Source: Chondrilla cf. caribensis
Taxonomy: Eukaryota; Porifera; Demospongiae; Chondrillida; Chondrillidae
Assembly (NCBI GenBank): GCA_964020155.1
Contig: OZ026556.1
Coordinates: 5,222,267 to 5,286,266 of the forward strand
Direction of reading: 5' to 3'
Length of the DNA stretch: 64,000 nt
The position numbers were made by a program, and so were the translations under genes. Below, in pieces: positions 1 to 12,646 of the stretch (the first letter of the stretch is position 1; each line of letters starts with the position of its first letter). Below the pieces are notes generated by a model, which made no database searches, was not told the DNA's origin, and saw only the letters and a list, made by a program, of their open reading frames with translations.

Positions 1-111
1 ATAGAATGCAAAGGTAGTGGCTGTTTACCTGACGAAGATCTGCATATAGAAAGACTTCTGCTGATCTGCAAATGGGGGTTTTGCTCATTGCAGAGTACTT
101 CTGATGACACA

Positions 112-856
112 CTAGATGACTGCTGCAACTAAATGGAGGAGGAAATAGTGTATCATGCATACATAATTAATATGGATGCTTATATGCATGCATGTACTAA
201 CCGATACGATGCCACGAGTTTGTAATTCAGCAGCCAGCTTATATGGCTTCAAATGCTTGCCATTCACTCGGTCGATATTTGCAACAGACCTGTCAAGTGA
301 TGTCAAGCTGTAAAGACCTTTCCCAAGAGCGCGACAGATCTTGAAGGGTCCCACCCATTTGGAATCCAGCTTGCCTCCTTTCCGTTTCTTACGGGAAAAA
401 TCCTTCTTCAGTACAACAGATCCAACAGAGAACACTGCTGGATTAGAAGCATGTTTTCTGTCATATGCTTCCTTTTGTTTTTGCTGTGCTTGTACAATGT
501 TCTCTTTGGCTTTCACTAACATGCTTTTCATCCTTGTCTGATGTTGTTTGGTATCAATCATGGCCACTTCATCCAAAGCATTGTGAGTGATAGAGGCGCT
601 GGAATTGATGTCAATTGGGAGAACGGCTTGTCTCCCAAACATCAACTGAAAAGGCGTGAAGTGTGTTGATTCATGCAGAGATGTGTTGTAAGCATAGATA
701 CATGCATCCAAAAAATCCTGCCATGACTCCTTCTGAGAAGCTATGAATTTAACTATCATGCTCTGTATGGTTTGGTTGAAACGTTCAACGAGTCCATTAG
801 CCTATAGGAGTATTAATAATAATATATACATATAATATTATAATATTATTATTCCA

Positions 857-896
<40 letters not shown>

Positions 897-2768
897 GATG
901 AAGGTACACATTTTAAGTATACATATATCGTGGTATAGACCTATATAAAAACATTTTACATTTCATGGAGAATGGTACATGTATATGTCAATTCCCCAAA
1001 AAGCACTTAAGATGAAGCAAATAAAACAAACAAACATCAGCACACACACACACTGTCACACACACACGCACACACACATAATATGCACAAATGTCATATA
1101 ATATATATAATAACCAAACAATTGTACTAACATGGAATGCATATATACTATTCATTCACCTGTGGATGATATGGAGTCGTCAATCTGTGTTCAATCTTCA
1201 GCAGCTTCATGAACTGCGTATTCAAAGCATTATTAAATTCTGACCCTTGGTCACTTGTAACAACTTTAGGAATGCCGAATCTCATAAACAGCTACACAAT
1301 GGTATATACATATTATAATATTATTATGGTGTATATATACATGTGCAACCATGAGAAAGTTATTTATACTGGGAGATCAGATACATGCTCATCCCTCCAA
1401 ATTTTATCTAAGATACTAATAATCACTCAAAAAAACTCATGTAGTATCTTCTCGATGTATTTATTATAATAAAGCTTGTAATGGTAATGATATGGGCCTG
1501 AAATTTCGGGAATGGACCTCCCTACTGTGGAAAAAAACTGTGTTTGGACTGACCTTAAAAAGGGTTGCAGCAACTTCCCCTGCATGTTTGGAAGGCATTG
1601 GTGTTGCCTCAACAAACTTTGAAAAGTAATCGCAGACTGTCAGAATGTACTTATTCCCTTGAGTCGAAGGTGGGGAAATAGGTCCAATGAAATCAATACC
1701 AATCTGGTACCATACAGACACCACGGGAACTGGATGCAGCTCTGGTGTTTGTATATTCATCTTTCTGCCAGTTCTCTGGCAGGCATCACATTCAGAAATC
1801 TGGTAAAAAGGAAAGAAGGCTCAATTATATCCATAATGGATTTCATAAAATAATGATCGAATAATATAGGTGATAAAGGGCTGCATGCACATGACATTGT
1901 ATAATAGTGTATTAGTTAATAACTGAATATTATATGTGACAAGCAGGTTAGCAAGTCACCCCATGCAGCATATTGTATGCATGGTATAACTTTGGTATTC
2001 TCCGAGTTAATTAATTTTGTAGCCTATGTGTGTTCCAATACACTCACCAAAGTATTGACATCTTCCACCATACCATGCCACATGAACCGTTCTTTTATCC
2101 TATACAATGTCTTCGTCCTCCCCATGTGACCTGATGTCGCATCAACATGACAGGCCTGTAAGATTTTCTTCTGTTCGCTTCTGCTCTGGATATATCTTAG
2201 CATGACCTGATCCTGGAAATATTATAATAGTTACAGTATATATAATTCATAAATACACAATATAACCATGCATGACACAGAGCATGTGGATATAGTCTAG
2301 TAAGAGTATACTGAAAAAATATATGTAATATTATAATGAAGGCTTAGAACAGTTACAGTCATCTCCACTGACCACAGCAATCACTGGCAAAAAGTACTAA
2401 TGAGGCTGATCATGAATGAAGAGCATTCTCCCTATAGTATTATTGCTGTGGTGATTGCAAAACATAGCAGCTACTGTAGCTGTAGGATCGATTGAAAATC
2501 AATGGGCAGGCTGATGGCCATAAATCGTTTCCTAAGTTATTGCTCAGCATTGTGAATATACCTTTCCCTTTTGCATATGCTTGTACAGCAGTTCACCATC
2601 CTTCGATAGGGCGAATTTCTCTGCTTTGCGTCTTATGGTTCGCTTCTTTTGAAGGGAGGATCCCGTAGGATAGGATTTGTCGGCCAAATACCGGTGCACT
2701 TCTTCAATAAGATTACCTTCAGCGTCCATTACCGCCTCGCTGCCCGCTCTCAAGAAGTAATTGACCAT
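112..2768 (-). CDS. GIN/Gypsy-type integrase gene with introns (transposon-derived)
   Basis: Encodes a DDE integrase of the Ty3/Gypsy-like GIN (Ginger) group. On the minus strand five coding blocks can be joined by GT-AG boundaries: about 2562-2768, 2048-2212, 1554-1799, 1160-1291 and 112-801. The first block has the basic segment usual in this group (KKRTIRRKAEKFAL). The second and third hold an H-H-C-C zinc-binding domain ending in CDACQRTGR. The integrase core shows its first Asp in GIDFIGP, the second in TSDQGSEF and the catalytic Glu after HPQANGLVER. The last block carries the C-terminal SH3/chromo-like part (KWVGPFKI). No reverse transcriptase, RNase H or gag is seen, although the flank below position 1 is missing. 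The intact motifs plus introns fit either a GIN/Ginger DNA transposon or a domesticated integrase gene. The 5' end is uncertain: an acceptor-like CTGCAG directly precedes the first ATG. Confidence 0.8.
860..893. repeat. (AT)n microsatellite
   Basis: About 17 AT units in the last intron of the integrase gene. Confidence 0.95.
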
Positions 2769-2825
2769 GCTGCAGTGAAATCATTTCGCGTAGGGATACA
2801 ACGTAGGACCAATATTTTCAAGGTA

Positions 2826-2886
2826 GGACCGAATTTTCCTGAAAATTTTGTTCCCCCCGGATCAGATTTTCCGGAAAATTTGGTCC
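2826..2886. repeat. Inverted repeat upstream of SMG9
   Basis: Two 14-bp arms (2826-2839 and 2873-2886) are complementary at 13 of 14 positions around a C-rich loop. A perfect 12-bp palindrome, CGGAAATTTCCG, follows at about 2892-2903. Both lie between the integrase gene and SMG9. Confidence 0.7.
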
Positions 2887-3027
2887 TAGGACGGAAATTT
2901 CCGGCGGACAGAAATTTCCGTGACAGGACAAGACTGAAGCAGTGTTCCGCTTTCCATTTTCAGTGGAATGGGAGTGGCAATGAGATTTATGATAATCATA
3001 CCCTGAGACGTTCATGGTTGTTTATCA

Positions 3028-5691
3028 ATGATGAATTCCAGGAGGGAGTGTGATACTAGATCGGGGAACAAGGCTCATTCGGAGAGGTCAAGCGAGAGAA
3101 AGAGATATAACATAGCATCAAGGAAAGAGTCTGGATCTAGGGACTCGCGGTACCCGAATAGAGACAAGGTAACGACTCCCTTCACCCCGTCCATTGTACC
3201 GTAGTGACTCGCTGAATGTCTTTCGCGTGCTTAGCATTCCGTTATGGCTTCTGGATCGACCAACAAACCTCCTGTCATCCTCACCAGATCAAAAAAGGTA
3301 TAGACACGGATACGTAAACTATAACTACTAACTACTCTCGCTGTACATGTGGTTTAGTTTGTCGGAACGTCTCATCATTGCAGAGCGATCCGGTCCTGGT
3401 TCCGGGTTCGGTCTCCATCATTACAAGGTGCGCCGCGTTCGTGCGGACCGTAACCGAGCGTTTGATCAGCTCGCCTTGTTCATGTCTGCAGGGACCAAGA
3501 CCAAAGTGCTTCACCCACAGGGAGTAGTCTGAAGTCCAGTGTGGGGGAGGAAGGAGAGAGGGGAACTCCTCCCTCAAACAGCCCCACTGGCAAGACAGCT
3601 ACTGGCAGAGACGACGGGTACAGTGGTGGTGAGTAGTCCCAGCTACTTGTTGGGTGCAACTGGTGTGTTATGGTCCTCACCTTCTCTATCAGGTCGGAGC
3701 AGGAGGGACATTTCCTCAAGCAGTGGAAGCAGTTTTGTCCCCCTTCAACCCCGCCACCGTCCTAGTAGAGGGGACAGCACCAGAGATTCCATCCCAGTGG
3801 GTCGTAGTGATGGCTCACTATTCAGTATAGCCACTCCTGAATCTTCTCACGCTGTGAAAATACTCGATGATAATTTGCTCTGGAACTCTAGAGGAAATGA
3901 GGTATGACCCCCTCTGCCACTGGAGTGTGGTGTGTCATCTATACTGTACCCCTGCCACCACACAGAACCTAATGGAACAACCTGACTTCCTGGTTGTGGG
4001 GTGTCTAGGTCTACAGGGTGTGGGCAAGTCAACGATAATGTCTCTACTGGCAGGGAGCAGGACAGGGTCTGGAAGGTGCCCGCATCTCTGTCCACACAGC
4101 ACCTTGTGCCATGTCCTCAGTACATAGTGTGTACTTGACCTGTGTATGTTTAAGAAAAGTGTCACACTATCACTCCAAACAGTCCACGCTCATTTCCTTC
4201 AAGTATTTATTGTACTTTCATAGACCTCAGATGTTCCGTGCTCAGTCCAAGGACATACAGGAGAACCAAGGTTACCAAACATCAGGAATAGACCTGGCAG
4301 TGACCACTGAGAGGGTGATCCTGCTGGATGTACAGGTGTGTTGGTAGAGGGTGATCCTGCTGGATGTACAGGTGTGTTGGTAGAGGGTGATCCTGCTGGA
4401 TGTACAGGTGTGTTGGTGGAGGGTGATCCTGCTGGATGTACAGGTGTGTTGGTAGAGGGTGATCCTGCTGGATGTACAGGTGTGTTGGTAGAGGGTGATC
4501 CTGCTGGATGTACAGGTGTGTTGGTAGAGGGTGATCCTGCTGGATGTACAGGTGTGTTGGTAGAGGGTGATCCTGCTGGATGTACAGGTGTGTTGGTAGA
4601 GGGTGATCCTGCTGGATGTACAGGTGTGTTGGTAGAGGGTGGTCCTGCTGGATGTACAGGTGTGACATCAAATACTTGCTGTTGTCACACAAACCATCTT
4701 ATGTACGTGCTTTAAGTGTTGGTCCAGTTGTGTCAGTTTTGATTGCTCATGTGTCTGTCACATGGCAGGTATTCAGCACAGCCTTACCCCCGTACCTCTG
4801 TGGTCCCTCCCTGCAGCCCATCCTGAGCAACACAATGATGGAGCAGCTTGCTACCAATGAGGGTGTGGTCCCCGAAGAGCTCTCACCAGAGATGTACGTG
4901 GAGATCCAGTCTCTCCAACTGGCAGTCCTGTTGATGGCCGTGTGCCATGTTATCGTGGTTGTTGTGGATTCAATGGAGATGGACACCATACTGAAGTATG
5001 CTGATTGTTATTACTTCTACACTAGTTCAGAATTCTGTCTGATTGCCCGGGACAATCCTTCATTGGTGATGTACATAGGTGACAACTGTTTACTCACAGC
5101 TGTTACCTGTAGGAGTGTGTCTGTGTCATTCATAGCTGTCTGTGTGACAAACCCATGTTGATGTTATTGTGACTCTTGGAAGAATGGGAGGGGCACTTTC
5201 CTGGTATTGGAGGGGGAGGGGCACATTCCTGGTATTGGAGGGGGAGTGGCACATATCATGTGTTGGTGGGGGAGGGGCAATATCATAAAGATACCTGACT
5301 CACTATTGTAGATTCCTAAGCACTGCAGCAAGCCTTAAGCCGTCCTGTGCCAGCTCCCTCCCTCCAATGACTGGAGATGATGTGAGTGATTCTAGCTCTT
5401 TGGATCAAGTGACGGAGTACTACCCTCACATTGGTGAGTGAGTAAGAGGTTCGTGGTCTAATTAGATCAGACTTGCACTGCTGGCCCCTTCCCTGCAGTG
5501 TTCGTACACAACCATGCCACTCCCGATGACTTCCAGCCCTATGCCATGAAGCAGGCACACACACAACTTGCTCAGATATTTGCTTCAAGTCCTTTGAAGA
5601 TATCAGGTAAAGTCAGCTAATGTACTTCTACTTACATCTAGGATGCTGCTGTGAGACTATCTCCCAACTGTACACACACACACACACACGC

Positions 5692-5732
<41 letters not shown>

Positions 5733-6349
5733 CACTGTCTATGCAGGAGGTGCATCTCTAATGAAAAGTGGCATCATTCCACTTGGTAGCATTCCAAGTG
5801 CATTCTCAGACTCTCATGTCAACCTGCATCTACTCCCAACTAATGAGAACCTCAGTGAAAATGGAGGGCCCCTCTCCTCACGACCAGGGAAACTAGGTAA
5901 AGCTCTAAATGTGTGTGACTTGCAGTTGGTAGTCATGGTAACAATTGTCTCCTTGGTAGAATATGGCCTGAACCTCATCCTGTCACTCCTGCCGAACTAC
6001 TCCGGACACCCCAGCTACCAGTTACTGGTGGAGACACTGCGGAATCAGGTACAGTGGGGTGGATGTGCCCGTTGTAAGGATTGCTGCTGTTTGTCGTTGA
6101 CCTGCTTCCCTGATCTTGCTCCCACAGATATTCTCCATGCCCCGATATACACTCTCTCATAATTCACAGCAGATGACTGAGAAGGATTGGTGAGTGGTTG
6201 AGAAGCTGTTGGCAGATACATACCAGGTGTGGAATGTCACCCCTCAATGATCCTGCAGGTTTGTGTATGCTGAAAAAACATGGAATACGATCAAGAAGTC
6301 GAACTTGTTGTCGAAATATGAAGAATTGCTACAAACGCTCCCTGAATAG
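3028..6349 (+). CDS. SMG9: SMG9, SMG1-complex subunit (nonsense-mediated decay)
   Basis: SMG9 binds SMG8 and the SMG1 kinase and controls UPF1 phosphorylation in nonsense-mediated mRNA decay. The first exons (3028-3168, 3235-3297) encode an Arg/Ser-rich tail and a block like the vertebrate N-terminus (PPVILTRSKK). The P-loop-like domain then has Walker A GLQGVGKST, then FRAQSKDIQ, TSGIDLAVTTERVILLDVQ, PILSNTMME from 4817, EIQSLQLAVLLMAVCHVI, and EYYPHIVFVHN. The C-terminus (LSLLPNYSGHPSYQ, MTEKDWFVYAEKTW) ends at TAG 6347-6349. Joins of the exons between 3380 and 3900 in the low-complexity N-terminus are uncertain. The intron after TTERVILLDVQ opens with ten copies of a 36-bp unit containing the exon end and donor. 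Confident family call. Confidence 0.93.
4308..4664 (+). repeat. 36-bp minisatellite duplicating an exon end and its splice donor
   Basis: Ten copies of a 36-bp unit. The first copy is the last coding bases of the SMG9 exon ending at 4335. Each copy repeats GGATGTACAG followed by GTGTGT, giving candidate donors at 4336 and every 36 bp to 4660. Confidence 0.95.
5668..5735. repeat. (CA)n microsatellite
   Basis: Imperfect CA tract in an SMG9 intron, just upstream of the exon beginning with the GGASLMKSG block. Confidence 0.9.
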
Positions 6350-6418
6350 GAAAAAAAACTTTAATTTGCTTGCGATTTGTATGATCGATAATCATAAATT
6401 ATTTGTACATAGCAGCTA

Positions 6419-6446
6419 TGACGTCAGTGGCTGATTGTCACGTGAC
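6419..6446. promoter_or_regulatory. CRE-like TGACGTCA and palindromic E-box upstream of the SUN gene
   Basis: A perfect TGACGTCA palindrome (6419-6426) and GTCACGTGAC (6437-6446) lie 70 to 96 bp before the SUN-gene start codon, in the short space after SMG9. They match CREB/ATF and bHLH-type consensus sites. Function is inferred. Confidence 0.5.
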
Positions 6447-6514
6447 TGGTCGTCATAGCGCGCTTCAAAGTGCACCTTCTTGATTCCTGATTTTGACCTG
6501 ATCTGAAGAGAAGA

Positions 6515-6994
6515 ATGGACCAATTTACCGATAAAGACGTTAGCCTTTCTAGAAGACACAGACGCATTAGACAGTTAATACCGGAAGAGGGTGTTAGGAG
6601 AAGCCCAAGAATAAGTCGTTCCGGGGTTAGACCCTACTACGGGAGTTCCAGAGGTTCTCGAGAGTCCAGTACTGTATCGGAGGATGACAACACGGCGAGA
6701 AAGTCCACTACGTCTAGCAGGAGGTCGTCAAGAGCTTCGGAAGTGATGAATGAAAGTGGTCAACTCATTTATGAAGAGAGTGAGACCGAACAAGACGTTA
6801 CCATCACGAACACGTCTACGAGCCTCGGGTCATCTCTTGGCTGGAAATCCACCCTCCCCAGAACGCCAAGGACTCTATCCCCCGTAGACAGTGGTGTTGG
6901 CTCGGGCCCAGCTAGTTCTGTCGATAACCGAAGGATAAGCCCTCAGTCTGATATTCCTCAGCATCTCTATGGGCTTGATGAGGATGAAGGTGAG

Positions 6995-7042
<48 letters not shown>

Positions 7043-8098
7043 ACAGTTATGTTGCTTTCTTTTCAACAGAAGTACAAGTTACCCAAACAACACAGTATGT
7101 GTATAACAAAGAAAGAATTCTCATAACCCCAAAAATCTCATCATCACCAGTAAAACCACAAAGTAGTTTATGGACTAGTTTTGGCCAGTGGCTACTCAGA
7201 GTGTTCAGTGTCCCCTACTTTGCTCTGGTCTCCATGGTTACATTTGATGTGGTTGTTCTTGAGAGGTCAGTACCCCTGTCTTCAGTGTTTCATTATTGAA
7301 CTTTCAAGATTGTTTCTTGTATTTTGTAGACTGTCGTCTTTACTAGCTATTTGTACTAATCCCCTGGAAAAGAAAAAGGTTTGCACACACGCACAGATGC
7401 ACACACATGTGGGTTGGATATATGTATTTTTGTCCATTTCAATGTAGTCATGGTTTGGACTGGTTGTGCTGATAGTATGTTTGCTGGTTTTCACCTGGTT
7501 CCTGACAGCACTGGGTGAGCTGCTGATGGTTCTTTTGATGCATGGTCGCGTTGTCACAGGTTACCTGCTCCTCTCCCTCAGTCTCCCCCTCTCAGTCTGC
7601 TGATGTCAGCAGTGAGGACATTCAACGTCTGAGAGTAGCCCTGGGGAAAGATGTGGAGGGTGCTGTGGGGGACATGAAGGGCAGTCTACTCGGCTGGCTT
7701 GAAGGGAACATGACAGAGGTACTAACAGGGAGTGGTGGTGGAGAGCTGTATACTGGTATGATGCTGCTTTTATTGTAGATGAAGGAGACGATTGACATAC
7801 TCTCCAAGAAGGTGGTCAAGCTTGAAAAGGCACAGAGTGATACGGATGTGGGCTTGAGTGTTGCCAAGGGTGGTATTGATTCCATGCAAGGAACTCTCAA
7901 AGACTTGGAGAAGAAAATGAAAGAGGCAGATGAAAAGTGAGACCACTTGTGATGTATGTACAGTGAGTATACGTAGTATGATGATGGTATTGGACTTGCT
8001 TCAGTCTCAGTGAAGATTTAAAGAACCTGATGGAACAAATAAGTAATTTGACCAGTCAAGCTATCAGTCAACAAGAACAAGTGAAGGTGTGGGGGGAG

Positions 8099-8134
<36 letters not shown>

Positions 8135-9401
8135 GTACAGTAGTGAATAATATTTGTTGTGATTACACAGAAGGAGTTGAGCATAATGCAAAAATCCATT
8201 GACAGCAAGTTGGCCCAGGACGATGCTGCTATTGTTATGCAGAAGCTAATCAAGGAAGTGAGGAGTATTGCTATCAAGTATCTTTGTGGCATTTAATGTA
8301 TTAGACTTTCTGTTCTGTACATCAATACATAGTTGCTGGAGGATGACTCCAGTGTGCTAGGTGTGTGGTTGAAGGAGAAGATGCTCAATACAGTAGCTAA
8401 TGATGATCTGGAGGAGTTCAATAGGACCTTGATAGAGATGATTGCCAAGCGAGCTGCATCTGCTGGAGGCCTTACACAAGAGGTTAAGTGCCATGTATGT
8501 GTGCATGGGCATGTGTTGTTTTAGTGGTATTCTGTGTGTTTCCTGTAGGAAGTTGAGAACATGATCCATTCTTCACTGGATCTGTATTCAGCTGACAAAG
8601 TCGGCATGTTTGACTATGCCCTGGAAACAGCAGGAGGGAGTATTCCAAGGTCCAAGTGTTCAGCCACGTTTGCTCCTTCCTCGTCCAGTGTACAGCTATT
8701 TGGATACACCCTGTGGCACTTCTCCAACTCTGCTTGCACTGTCATACAGGTGTGTGGTGGCGTCCATAGCTACAGTTAGGTCTTGTGTGAGTGTGTGCAC
8801 ACACTTCCTCTCTCCACTGCAGGCTGGAGTGCTACCAGGACAGTGCTGGGCCTTCCCTGGCCAAGAAGGCTATGTGGTTATTAAGGTGTGTGTCATTACA
8901 TCTCAGTGACCCTCCTGGTCCATTCCAGCTCTCACCATCCCTCACTTGCAGCTTGCTACAGACATCGAGGTCACCCATGTGACTGTTGAACATATACCAA
9001 AAGTACTGAGTCCATCAGGTTCTATTGACAGTGCTCCTAATTACTTTGGAGTGCTTGTGAGTTTTGATGTCTCTTATATAGTGTGTAGGTGTCTGTGTAC
9101 ATTAAGGTTGTGTGTTGACATTTGTAGGTGTCTTCTACTGAGGAAGAAACCAGAGAGTCTATCGGAAACTTTACTTATAGTGGTGATAAGGCAATACAGA
9201 CTTTCCCAGTGAAGGTTAGGGCAATATAAGGAATTGGAGATATTTGTGTAGCTACATGATTCTCTGGTTTCTATCTAGTACCCAGAAAAGGCAGTTCGTT
9301 TTGTGGAGTTCAAATTTTATAGCAACCATGGAATGAAGGACTACACTTGTGTGTACAGGTTGAGGGTGCATGGGAAAATGTTCAAGAAGGAGCAGAATTA
9401 G
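6515..9401 (+). CDS. SUN1/SUN2: SUN-domain inner nuclear membrane protein
   Basis: SUN proteins span the inner nuclear membrane and bind KASH peptides in the perinuclear space, forming the LINC bridge between chromatin or lamina and the cytoskeleton. Exon 1 (6515-6989) encodes a Ser/Arg-rich nucleoplasmic tail. A hydrophobic segment follows near 7190-7265, then a clear membrane span at about 7447-7515 (LVVLIVCLLVFTWF). Coiled-coil segments occupy about 7570-8480. The SUN domain runs from about 8560 to the end: FDYALETAGGSIPRSKCS, the signature PGQCWAFPGQEG, TVEHIPKVLSPSG, and the terminal YTCVYRLRVHG. The stop is TAG 9399-9401. Domain order and length match SUN1/SUN2; which paralogue cannot be told. 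Several introns hold (GT)n tracts starting at or near the donor. Confidence 0.9.
6994..7040 (+). repeat. (GT)n microsatellite at SUN intron 1 donor
   Basis: The tract begins a few bases after the donor at 6990. Confidence 0.95.
8101..8133 (+). repeat. (GT)n microsatellite in a SUN intron
   Basis: It lies about 13 bp after the donor of a coiled-coil exon. Confidence 0.95.
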
Positions 9402-9757
9402 ACCTAGCAAAGACGTAGCAACATTGTGTTCTGTGTAGACTGTGGTTCCTACATAGTAATTATTTTACATTGACAGCGACAACCTCCGGAGCATGATAGT
9501 TGATATGCTCAAATCGAGGAGATGGTGGTTAGGATAGTCGTGCATAGTAAGGATAAGACGTGGAGGGAAACTGCAGATGGATTCACCTTCCTGTAGCTAC
9601 CCATGGCCACGTACCGTGCACACGGTGATGTGTCTACGTTACATAGCACGCCATTTTGCAACGGTTGGGTCACCCAACGTAATTAAGGAGTTTACCCTCC
9701 ACAGATTCTGGCTACTGACTCTCCTGTGCATTGCAGCACGCTCGTCACTAAGAAGAA
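9402..9757. other. Intergenic space, nothing recognised
   Basis: 356 bp between the SUN gene and POLR3E. I see no conserved reading frame; it presumably holds the SUN 3'UTR and the POLR3E promoter. Confidence 0.6.
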
Positions 9758-11286
9758 ATGTTGGACGAGACCGAGGACCCAGTGGAATATGAGGTACGCC
9801 TCATCAGCCTTGTTTGTTGACCGTGTGTTGCACTATTAGTCATCTGTGTTAGGTGGACGTGTTTCTCAGTCAAGCCTTGTCTGAGCAGCTCTATTTATTT
9901 CAAGTAAGAATAGCATGTGAATAGCTTCATTCCCTTCTTCGCCGTTAAACTCTGCTAGTGATTTCAGCGTTGTGTTTACCCAATACAGTACCCCATGCGG
10001 CCATCTCATGTAACACACGATTACTCGTCCTTTAAAGACGTCAAGCTGAAGCAGAACCAACAAAAGGTTAGTCCTTCGAATTGGTTCGGCTGTCTCCTAC
10101 TTGATATTTGCATTGTTGAATAAAGATTCACATAGATGTACCCATTGAACCGTCTGGAGAGAACTACAGTGACAGCCGTGGGGAGAATTATGCTAACATG
10201 ATGGAGCTAGGAAAGCCTCCTGGCTCTTCAGAGCAGTACTACAAGAGGTATGCCCGAGGGTCACTACTGAGCATTGTATGGTCATCGGGTAGTGATGATG
10301 GTGAATGTAGTGATGATGGTGAATGTAGTGATGATGGTGAATGTAGTGATGATGGTGAATGTAGCGATGATGGTGAATGTAGTCATGATGGTGAATGTGA
10401 TATATTTGTATTGTGTTTGGATCTATTTCAGTGGATTCCTGGACAAGCAGACTCTGGTTAGTTCTCAGTGCATTCCACAAGACCAGATGAAGCGCTATGC
10501 TTTGGGAGTTCTGAAAGAGAAGGAGCTTCATTTGACTTCACTGAAAGGGATCTACCAACTGCGGCCATCATTCGACTACTTGGACTGTGTTGGCGCTGGA
10601 GAAAAGAGACTCACTCTAGCTGTGCAGGAAGGTATGCTGATTGCACCATGGCCAGCGATCTCTGGCTCATGTCCTGTCTTGTGTTTAGAGTCGGAAAGTT
10701 CAGAAGAAGAGGAGCCGAAGCACATAACGGTTAAGTTCTCGCGTCACAACCAGACTCCCCACCCTCCTCAGGACAATGAGCCGTGGGTCAGACTGCACAC
10801 CAAATCCTTTCAGGTATGTATGGAGAAAAGTGTGCATTACTTGCATGTGTAGTATGCCATTGTGTGCAAGTAATATACTAGTATGTGCATGTGGTATACT
10901 AGTATATGTATGTAGTATACTAGTAAGTGCATGTAGTATACTAGTGTTGTACACTCCCTTTAGGATCCTTTGTCGGATGAGATGCGTGGTTTATTGTTCA
11001 GTGACAGTGAAGCAGAGCTAGCTGCTGTTGGCCTCCACTCCAAGTGAGAACAGGTACTTGTGATGTCTTTATTTGGCAGTTACTATGTTTATCAATTTTC
11101 TATGTAGATCATACTTCAATGCTTTGTTACCCCCCGAAGAGAGGGAGGCATTAACAACCGTGCATGCTCCTCTGGACAGTCTAAAGGATTGCACTCTCCA
11201 GGAAGCTATCAGGATGGTTATGATGAGAGGTGAATGTGATGTGTACCTCTAATGTGATAAGTATATAAGATGTCCTATAGTATGTT

Positions 11287-11375
<89 letters not shown>

Positions 11376-11629
11376 AATAGTGACCTTTGACCTCCCATAG
11401 TTGGTGTATTGAAGTTCAAGACTCTCTGTTCTCTGATCCAAGACAAAGCTGATCAACCTCAAGACGACATCCTCACTCATCTGATGAAGTTTGCAGTTCT
11501 TGTTCAAGGCTGTTGGGTAGTGAGGAGTACCCTTCTCTATCCTGAAGGATTTTACAGTGCTTATAACAGTGTGCCTCACTCTGTGATGTGCAGGGCCAGA
11601 GACCTTATTGTGAGTAGACTGTTCTGTAC

Positions 11630-11682
<53 letters not shown>

Positions 11683-12588
11683 TATACTTATGTACTCATG
11701 TTTGTCCCTCTTTGTTTACTTATAGTTTCATGTTATCTTTACATGTATACCTGCCCCATCAACAGTTGCTGAAGTTTGCCTTAACTTACCCATCCACTGT
11801 CTCACGGAAGGAGATAACACAGCAGGTGAAAATACCCCATGAAGAGCTCCTTGATATTCTGAAGGGGCTGGGTCGTCAGAGGGTCTCCATTGGTTGGGAG
11901 TTTGTGTTTGACATCGACAAGGACTTCTTATCACACCATCCGGAAGTGGTTGCCAAGCAACTGGAATGGTGGAGAAGCCAGCAAGAGAAGTACTCATGTC
12001 GGATGTTCTGTACATCTCAATCGTTTGATGTTGTTTGATGTGGTTTACTTTTTCAGGCTACGATGTGGTATGGATTTCAACAAGGAAGACCCTGGTGATG
12101 TCGCTAAGCAGAGAGGGTTGGGGAAGAAGAGACGATCAAGTCAACATGCCAAACCAGGTGTCAGAGAAGATAATATACCTTCAACACACAATAGTGTGGA
12201 CAGTGCTGGCAGTGAACAAATAGACTCTCCAATGGACACTAAAGATGTTATGTCTCCTCTCACAAGCTGGCTGAGCAAGGCTATCAACTTGGGAGTGGTC
12301 CCTCTACACCAAATTCACCATCAACTTGATCAACATCGCTCTTCACTATCTAGTAAACTGATGAGGGAATGTACTGATAGTGATGAGGTGTTAGTCAGGG
12401 GATTGCTAGCTGCGGGAATGATTGAAGTAACCATGAAGGTGTGCATGTGTGGACGTGTATGCATATGCTGCAAACAATAGTGTGTGCTTTGATGTTGCAA
12501 TTGCTGTCCTGATAGGATGCTAGTGTTGGAGCAGATGGGAAGCCAGTTCGATTGTTCACAAAAACAAAAGTTGGGAATGATACAGACA

Positions 12589-12646
<58 letters not shown>

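Noticed and set aside
2562..3027. Reverse transcriptase or gag upstream of the integrase
   Set aside because: The sequence up to the SMG9 start has no RT or RNase H motifs, so a full LTR retrotransposon was not called.
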